Positions 14,206 to 17,639 of a stretch of DNA of 17,639 nt are shown one piece after another. Each line of letters begins with the position of its first letter. Within the stretch, counting starts at the first letter, position 1. Position numbers and translations under genes: made by a program. The notes beneath the pieces were generated by a model. It saw only the letters and a program-made list of their open reading frames with translations, did not search any database and was not told the origin of the DNA. Source of the DNA: Deltaproteobacteria bacterium (GTDB taxonomy: Bacteria > Desulfobacterota > GWC2-55-46 > DRQE01); assembly GCA_030636245.1 (NCBI GenBank), contig DAOVXI010000012.1, forward strand, positions 1 to 17,639, in the 5' to 3' direction.

Positions 14206-15249
14206 CTATGGAAGGTTGAGGGGGAGTTTATTTACATCACTCTTAATAGCTTTTCGTACCTCTTTGGCATACCTCAGCTCAATCCCAAAGCCGCCTTTCT
14301 TTGCGTCCTTTTCAGCCTGGCTTGCTATAAGAAGCGCTTCCTTGTTCTTTCCTTTGACGGCCATTGCCTGTGCCTCGGAGAGTTTACAGTATGTAAGGCC
14401 CCGGAGGTCACCTGTTTTCTTGAATAGTTTTTCTGCCCGCTTAAAGTCCTTTCTCGCAAGCGCTGATTCCCCAAGGAGCTGATATGTAGTGCCCCTTGCC
14501 CAGCAAGTGTAAGCGTAGCTTACGATGTCGCCGATCTTCGCGTATCCACGCTCCGCTTTGTTGAAGAACTTTAGGGCGTTCTTAAAGTCGCCGCGCATCC
14601 TAAAGGCGTTGCCGATGCCGCAGTACGAGTATGATATGCCGAATGCGTCTTTTAAATCCCGAAGCAGCACATTCGCTTCATTATAGTATTTTTCCGTGAG
14701 ATGCGTTCTTCCCAGCACGCGTGAAGAGCCGCCAAGCCCTGTCAGGCAGTATCCTATGCCGGGCAAGTCGTTAAGTGCGGTGAATATCTTTTTTGCGGCC
14801 TTAAAGTCCGTGACAGCTCCCTTGGCATCACCCTTGATACGCTTTGCTCCGGCTCTTGACCATAGCGTAAACGCAAGCCCGGTTCTGTCTTTAGTTGAGC
14901 TGTAAAAAGTTATCGCTTTATTGAAGTTCTTGATCGCCCCGATGTGTTCTCCCTGCGCCCTGTTGCAGAGTCCTATCCCGACAGTAGCGTCAACCTCTTC
15001 CTCTTTAAGCTTTAATTGTTTTGCGAGTGCTACTGCTTTTGAGTAGACCTTTACCGCTTCCTTGAAGTTACCGGTTATGCGCACCGAGCCGCCAAGGGCC
15101 AAGAGAGAGATGAGCTCAGCTTCCGGGTCTTTTATTTTTTTTGCCGCTGTTATGGCTTTTTTATAAAGCGCTATCGCTTCTTTGAAATGTGAAGAGAAGC
15201 GTTTTTTCTCGGCACGTTCAAAGAGGGAATATGGGTCAATTGTTTTCAT
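14206..15249 (-). CDS. Tetratricopeptide-repeat protein with eight 40-residue repeats
   Basis: A 347-residue, almost wholly alpha-helical protein built from about eight tandem repeats of roughly 40 residues (the TPR_12/kinesin-light-chain spacing, longer than the canonical 34). Each repeat follows a G-x3-R-x2-G-x3-A-x3-F-x2-A pattern, for example GNAFRMRGDFKNALKFFNKA and GLCNRAQGEHIGAIKNFNKA. There is no signal peptide or membrane segment, so it is likely a cytoplasmic protein-binding scaffold. It is very rich in lysine. The ATG at 15247-15249 has no ribosome-binding site. A TATAAT box (complement of 15258-15263) lies just 8 nt upstream, so a leaderless transcript is conceivable, though the -35 is poor; coupling to the upstream gene is the alternative. 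The receiver-like gene ends 41 nt upstream on the same strand, suggesting an operon and possibly physical partnership. The binding partner is unknown. Confidence 0.8.
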   Translation of the reverse strand: MKTIDPYSLFERAEKKRFSSHFKEAIALYKKAITAAKKIKDPEAELISLLALGGSVRITGNFKEAVKVYSKAVALAKQLKLKEEEVDATVGIGLCNRAQGEHIGAIKNFNKAITFYSSTKDRTGLAFTLWSRAGAKRIKGDAKGAVTDFKAAKKIFTALNDLPGIGYCLTGLGGSSRVLGRTHLTEKYYNEANVLLRDLKDAFGISYSYCGIGNAFRMRGDFKNALKFFNKAERGYAKIGDIVSYAYTCWARGTTYQLLGESALARKDFKRAEKLFKKTGDLRGLTYCKLSEAQAMAVKGKNKEALLIASQAEKDAKKGGFGIELRYAKEVRKAIKSDVNKLPLNLP

Positions 15250-15290
15250 GGTTATTGATTATAGTACAAGAGAGCGAGGTTGGATAGTTT

Positions 15291-15665
15291 TTATTTCAAT
15301 ATGCGTGAGACGGCGCGCTCAAGAAGCGGCAGGCTGACCGGACGCATCAGGTGCGGCCTTCCCGTAAGGTTTATGAACTTTTCCTGGATACCGGTTAATT
15401 TTGATGTGAGAAAAATAAACTTCTCACCGTTGCCGTGCTTGATCCGTGAGTTAGACATGTAGAGTCCGATCCCGTCTATCTCAGGAAGCAGGTGGTCTGT
15501 TATTACGGCGTCGTAATCAGTTTCAGAGAGAAGCTTTTGAGCCTCTGCGTCATTTAATGCAAAGTCCAGCTGTGTCTTATCGTCTTTGAAAAAGCTACCA
15601 AGAATCTCCTGCTCATTTGTCTCCGAGCAGACTACCAGCAATCTACGCCTACTATCTTCCCCCAT
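15291..15665 (-). CDS. Degenerate single-domain response-regulator receiver
   Basis: A 124-residue protein with the CheY-like receiver fold and no output domain. Strand 1 is LLVV (9-12), strand 3 AVITDHLLPEIDG contains D57 at the phospho-acceptor position, and strand 4 FIFLTS contains T87. The LMRPVS segment corresponds to the strand 5 K-P motif. Three of the five key positions are altered: the metal-binding acidic pair (CheY D12/D13) is C13/S14, and the conserved lysine (CheY K109) is R108. So it keeps the aspartate and threonine but lacks the normal Mg2+ site, and phosphorylation is doubtful. It may act as a phosphorylation-independent protein module. The ATG at 15663-15665 is preceded by two tandem GGGGACTT units, either of which could serve as a ribosome-binding site. 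The TPR gene follows 41 nt downstream. No kinase is nearby. Confidence 0.8.
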   Translation of the reverse strand: MGEDSRRRLLVVCSETNEQEILGSFFKDDKTQLDFALNDAEAQKLLSETDYDAVITDHLLPEIDGIGLYMSNSRIKHGNGEKFIFLTSKLTGIQEKFINLTGRPHLMRPVSLPLLERAVSRILK

Positions 15666-15836
15666 AAGTCCCCAAGTCCCCTTTATGTAAGTCTATAAAA
15701 TTTCATGTCTCAGTGCCCGTCTCGGTTGCGATTCAGGACCGGCTATAACCCTGGTGTAGCGTCTTTGTAGGTAATAATCCCTATATCTCCAGAGTTAGTT
15801 GTCATAAAGTGTAAACTCGGGTGTCTGTCTATAAAG

Positions 15837-15864
15837 ATTATATCAATGGATAAATATAAGTCAA
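15837..15864 (-). promoter_or_regulatory. Strong promoter of the receiver/TPR operon
   Basis: On the complement, TTGACT (15859-15864) is followed after 16 bp by TATAAT (15837-15842), which is preceded by TGA as an extended -10. This is the best -10 match in the window. The start site would be near 15830. Confidence 0.65.
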
Positions 15865-15960
15865 TACAAAATATATAAAAACGATCATAGTTAAATTAGG
15901 ATTCAGGTTGTCTTAATATATGGTGATGATTGTTGCTGCAAGCCTTGGCTCAAAAGATGC

Positions 15961-15989
15961 TTTACAGTAAAGATACCCTTTGTTAATCT
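15961..15989 (+). promoter_or_regulatory. Candidate promoter of nadE, placing the start site at the ATG
   Basis: TTTACA (15961-15966), a 17-bp spacer and TAATCT (15984-15989), preceded by TGT as an extended -10. The expected start site is 15995-15997, coinciding with the nadE ATG at 15996. The hexamers are moderate matches only. Confidence 0.35.
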
Positions 15990-15995
15990 GTACTT

Positions 15996-17639
15996 ATGCA
16001 CTCGATCAGGATAGCGCTTGCCCAGATAAACTCAACCGTTGGGGATATCGGCAGAAATGCTGAAAAAGTACTTACGTACGTGGAAAAAGCCAAGGCAAAG
16101 GGTGCAGAGCTTGTTGTCTTTCCAGAGCTTGTCCTGACCGGCTATCCTCCCGAGGACCTTCTTTTAAAGCCTGCCTTCATAGATGAGAACCAGGGCACGT
16201 TAAAGAAGATATCAAAAAAAATTAAAGGCATAACAGCGGTCATCGGCTTTGTCGACAGAGATGACTCGATCTATAACGCTGCGGCGGTGGTAAGCGGAGG
16301 CAGGATAAATTGTGTTTACCGCAAGATGCTGCTTCCAAACTACGGCGTCTTTGATGAGCAGAGATACTTTACTCCTGGAGCTGAACCTATAAACTTCATG
16401 CTCGGAGATGTAAAAATAGGCATTGGTATATGCGAGGATATCTGGTTCCCTTACGGGCCGGCAAAGGCACAGTGCAGAAGCGGAGCGGAGATAATAGTCA
16501 ACCTGAACGCATCTCCTTTTAATTACGGAAAGTCAGCCCTCCGTGAAAAAATGCTTATAGAGAGGGCCAGGGAGAATAAGGTGCCTGTGGTATATGTGAA
16601 CAACGTCGGGGGCCAGGATGAACTTGTTTTTGATGGCCACAGCCTTGTCGTGAACGAGAACGGCGAGGTTACCACGCGTGGTGAGCCCTTCACCGAAGAG
16701 CTTTTAATAACGGAACTTGAGCTCTCAAACGTAAGGTCCCTAAGGAAGAGAAAGAAAATAAGCGACAAGGTCAAGTGTTATAAGGCCGGTGTGTTGCTTA
16801 AAAAGAAAAAGCCTTTTAAAGAGATCTTGCCATCCCAACCCATTGAGCAGATCGAGGAGGTACTTCGAGCACTTCTGCTGGGCACAAGCGACTATGTCAG
16901 GAAGAACGGCTTCAAACGCTGCATAGTTGCTTTGAGCGGAGGGGTAGACTCGGCACTTGTGGTTGCGATCGCGGCAGAAGCTGTCGGAGCCGAGAATGTC
17001 GATACCGTATTCATGCCTACGGTCTATAGCTCCAAGGCGAGCGAGGAAGATTCAAAGCTCCTTGCAAAGAACCTCGGTGTAGAGTTCTCTAATATTTCCA
17101 TCCAGCCGCTCTTTGAAGAATACCTCAAAACACTTAAGGCTTCATTCAAGGGAGAAGCTCCCGACGCTACGGAAGAGAATCTCCAGGCGCGCATAAGAGG
17201 CAACATGATAATGGCCATAAGCAATAAGTTCGGCCACCTTGTTCTGACAACAGGCAATAAGAGCGAGATGAGTGTTGGTTACGCAACGCTTTACGGGGAC
17301 ATGGCGGGAGGCTTCGCCGTTATAAAAGATGTGCCCAAGACGATGGTTTATGAGTTGTGTCGTTATATAAACAAGAGAGCCGGTAAGGAAGTTATACCAG
17401 AGAGGATAATAACAAAAGCACCGAGCGCCGAGCTCAAGGAGAACCAGTTCGACCAGGACACGCTCCCGCCGTATGATGTGCTTGACCCCATACTGAAAGC
17501 ATATGTCGAGGATGACAAGAGCATAGAGGATATTACCAGGATGGGCTTTAAGGGCAGGGTGGTCAAGAAAATTGTAGGAATGGTTGACTCGAGCGAGTAC
17601 AAGCGCCGCCAAGCTCCGCCGGGAATAAAGATAACCACA
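15996..17639 (+). CDS. nadE: Glutamine-dependent NAD+ synthetase (3' end cut by window)
   Basis: Makes NAD+ from deamido-NAD+ with ATP, using ammonia released from glutamine by its own N-terminal domain. 548 residues are visible; homologues usually run only about 15-20 residues further. The N-terminal nitrilase-fold glutaminase (about 1-265) has the Glu-Lys-Cys triad E44 (FPEL), K110 (YRKMLLPNYGVFDE) and C146 (GICEDIWFP). The C-terminal synthetase domain has the ATP pyrophosphatase loop SGGVDS (314-319). NLQARIRGNMIMAISN and TTGNKSEMSVGYATLYGDMAGG are strongly conserved in NadE, as is the final KRRQAPPGIKIT. ATG 15996 is the first start after an in-frame TAA at 15984-15986, and the protein begins MHSIRIALAQIN, the expected first strand. 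No ribosome-binding site is present, so translation may be leaderless. It is divergent from the receiver/TPR genes. Confidence 0.96.
   Translation, partial: MHSIRIALAQINSTVGDIGRNAEKVLTYVEKAKAKGAELVVFPELVLTGYPPEDLLLKPAFIDENQGTLKKISKKIKGITAVIGFVDRDDSIYNAAAVVSGGRINCVYRKMLLPNYGVFDEQRYFTPGAEPINFMLGDVKIGIGICEDIWFPYGPAKAQCRSGAEIIVNLNASPFNYGKSALREKMLIERARENKVPVVYVNNVGGQDELVFDGHSLVVNENGEVTTRGEPFTEELLITELELSNVRSLRKRKKISDKVKCYKAGVLLKKKKPFKEILPSQPIEQIEEVLRALLLGTSDYVRKNGFKRCIVALSGGVDSALVVAIAAEAVGAENVDTVFMPTVYSSKASEEDSKLLAKNLGVEFSNISIQPLFEEYLKTLKASFKGEAPDATEENLQARIRGNMIMAISNKFGHLVLTTGNKSEMSVGYATLYGDMAGGFAVIKDVPKTMVYELCRYINKRAGKEVIPERIITKAPSAELKENQFDQDTLPPYDVLDPILKAYVEDDKSIEDITRMGFKGRVVKKIVGMVDSSEYKRRQAPPGIKITT

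Larger units (their letters stand above)
15666..15995. other. 330-base divergent intergenic region: receiver/TPR leader and nadE upstream region
   Basis: No gene is supported here. On the complement, the strong promoter at 15837-15864 implies a leader of about 165 nt (15666-15830) for the receiver/TPR transcript. I could not match it to a known riboswitch, and only weak local pairing is visible. Two tandem copies of AAGTCCCC (15666-15673, 15674-15681) abut the receiver start codon. The stretch 15837-15900 is very AT-rich. The nadE-proximal part (15900-15995) has a candidate + strand promoter at 15961-15989 and no ribosome-binding site. Confidence 0.6.

Noticed and set aside
14156..14482. + strand frame of 108 codons beginning inside the hemL terminator
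   Set aside because: It starts within a terminator hairpin and overlaps the well-supported TPR gene in antisense.
14206..15249. Recent DNA repeat array within the TPR gene
   Set aside because: The repetition is at the protein level (40-residue TPR units); the units are too diverged at DNA level to be a tandem DNA repeat or CRISPR-like array.

Overview
This looks like a chromosomal, core-gene segment from a Gram-negative bacterium. A porin, a lipoprotein whose +2 residue does not predict inner-membrane retention, and a DnaK carrying the longer Gram-negative-type ATPase domain support this. Codon use is rich in ATA (Ile), AAG (Lys) and AGG/AGA (Arg). Together with a heterodimer-type glycyl-tRNA synthetase subunit and the C5 heme-pathway enzyme HemL, this suggests a deltaproteobacterial, Nitrospirota or similar uncultured lineage; that placement is inference. 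I see no mobile element, CRISPR array, tRNA or rRNA.

Left part (1-7220): the tail of an unidentified gene is followed by a monocistronic inorganic pyrophosphatase (ppa) with its own promoter and terminator. Then comes a stress and proteostasis block, all on the + strand: dnaK, a zinc-finger-less J-domain co-chaperone, a ClpA/ClpC-like double-AAA+ unfoldase with unusual pore loops, and a tandem universal stress protein. The block ends at a strong terminator at 7193-7219. DnaK and the J protein would hold and refold clients, the unfoldase would thread proteins (perhaps into ClpP), and the Usp protein is a typical stress partner.

Middle part (7220-11406): mgtE (Mg2+ channel/transporter), recO (recombinational repair), glyQ (glycyl-tRNA synthetase alpha) and an SMP-30-like beta-propeller lipoprotein are tightly packed, probably one operon. 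It ends at a 15-bp bidirectional terminator. The beta subunit gene glyS is not beside glyQ.

Right part (11424-17639): a phosphate-selective-porin-like outer-membrane protein on the - strand is divergent from hemL. The divergent spacer has two good promoters, an inverted repeat that straddles the porin -10 element, and a second inverted repeat over the hemL -35. After the hemL terminator come two - strand genes: a degenerate single-domain response-regulator receiver and, downstream of it, an eight-repeat TPR protein. They are read from a strong promoter with a leader of about 165 nt. Divergent from them is glutamine-dependent NAD+ synthetase (nadE), cut by the window end about 15-20 residues before its usual C-terminus and possibly leaderless.

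Most of the window is ordinary housekeeping. The parts most worth a second look are the substituted pore loops of the Clp ATPase, the pseudo-receiver/TPR pair with its long leader, the perfect hairpin in the J-protein leader, and the palindromic site on the porin promoter.
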